NCBI GenBank assembly: GCA_019114115.1
Contig: DXGD01000030.1
Location: 1-5,970, forward strand
Reading direction: 5' to 3'
DNA from: Candidatus Nesterenkonia stercoripullorum
Lineage (GTDB): Bacteria; Actinomycetota; Actinomycetes; Actinomycetales; Micrococcaceae
DNA length: 5,970 nucleotides
Shown here: positions 5,820-5,970 of the stretch, one piece after another
How the letters are laid out: every line of letters starts with the position of its first letter
Numbering within the stretch: the stretch's first letter is position 1
Made by a program: the position numbers and the translations under genes
The notes under the pieces: generated by a model
What the model was told of the DNA's origin: nothing
The model's input: only the letters and a program-made list of their open reading frames with translations
The model's database searches: none

Positions 5820-5832
5820 GCTGGCCCAGGGC
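5790..5832. terminator. Large hairpin spanning the Sap-family stop codon
   Basis: Arms 5790-5804 and 5818-5832 are 15 bp long and pair with a single A/C mismatch, around a 13-nt loop. The left arm is made of the last codons of the Sap-family gene, and the right arm begins within its TGA (5817-5819). The stem is GC-rich and followed by a smaller GGGC/GCCC hairpin (5834-5846), but by no T-tract. Its position between convergent genes suits a terminator or 3'-end stabiliser acting on both strands. Confidence 0.55.
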
Positions 5833-5864
5833 AGGGCTTCCGGCCCGCTGACGTGTGCTACATC

Positions 5865-5879
5865 CGCACTGTCAGTGCG
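5865..5879. repeat. Perfect 15-bp odd palindrome over the stop of the right-edge gene
   Basis: CGCACTG (5865-5871) and CAGTGCG (5873-5879) are exact reverse complements around T5872. The leftward gene's stop codon (5872-5874) lies at the centre. In RNA it could form a five-base-pair hairpin with a five-base loop, weak for a terminator by itself. It may act together with the larger hairpin just beyond it, or be a short protein site. Confidence 0.35.
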
Positions 5880-5970
5880 TCGGCCGCACTGCTATCGACT
5901 CGCCGTCACGGGACGTGAAATCGCGCGGCTGAGAGCGCATGATCAGCAAATACACGATCGCAGCCAGAAT
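5872..5970 (-). CDS. C-terminal end of a probable membrane protein (5' part outside window)
   Basis: Reading leftward from the window edge, one frame gives 32 residues before TGA (5872-5874). It begins with a hydrophobic run (ILAAIVYLLIM) and continues as the polar tail RSQPRDFTSRDGESIAVRPTH. This is what the last transmembrane helix and short cytoplasmic tail of an integral membrane protein or transporter look like. The fragment is too short to name a family, and whether the frame is truly coding depends on the sequence beyond the window. If real, the gene converges on the Sap-family gene with 52 bp between the stops. Confidence 0.5.
   Translation of the reverse strand: MLAAIVYLLIMRSQPRDFTSRDGESIAVRPTH

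Noticed and set aside
5870..5879. CTGTCAGTGC shared with the inverted repeat upstream of the SorC gene (918-927)
   Set aside because: A single ten-base match at a gene 3' end, without the second arm or a promoter, is better explained by chance.

Overview
The window looks like chromosomal DNA from a high-G+C Gram-positive bacterium (Actinomycetes; an affiliation near Micrococcales is only a guess). Codon third positions are strongly G/C-biased, GTG starts occur, Shine-Dalgarno sites are purine-rich, and long antisense open frames are common. The protein families present (a SorC-type sugar regulator, a GolD/DthD-like dehydrogenase, a NarL/DesK-type two-component pair and a Sap/GAP membrane protein) all fit. 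No rRNA, tRNA, CRISPR array, transposase or phage gene was seen.

Left part (1-2711), a probable carbohydrate or polyol module. A leftward gene that runs off the window (start at 770) encodes a protein of the OMPDC/HUMPS barrel superfamily closest to 3-keto-L-gulonate-6-phosphate decarboxylase (UlaD). Most residues that I recall as catalytic are replaced, so it may be a pseudoenzyme or have a new activity. It is divergent from a SorC-family sugar-responsive regulator (965-1918). The 194 bp between them hold a plausible sigma-70-type promoter for the leftward gene, a 12-bp direct repeat (one copy contains the regulator's start codon) and several inverted repeats, all candidate operators. The regulator converges on a leftward short-chain dehydrogenase/reductase resembling the GolD/DthD polyol dehydrogenases. 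A 7-bp hairpin lies between their stop codons. Just upstream of the dehydrogenase start is a 14-bp-period tandem repeat.

Middle part (2893-4901), a leftward two-component operon: a membrane histidine kinase of the HisKA_3 type followed by a NarL/FixJ response regulator, joined by an ATGA stop/start overlap. The input signal is unknown. The dehydrogenase lies 181 bp downstream in the same orientation, so read-through is possible.

Right part (4953-5970), divergent from the kinase: a six-helix membrane protein of the Sap (sulfolipid-1-addressing protein)/GAP family. It ends inside a 15-bp-arm hairpin. Converging on it is the last 32 codons of a leftward gene that seems to end in a membrane helix and a short cytoplasmic tail.

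The best candidates for something new are the UlaD-like protein with a substituted active site and the densely repeated control region it shares with the SorC regulator.
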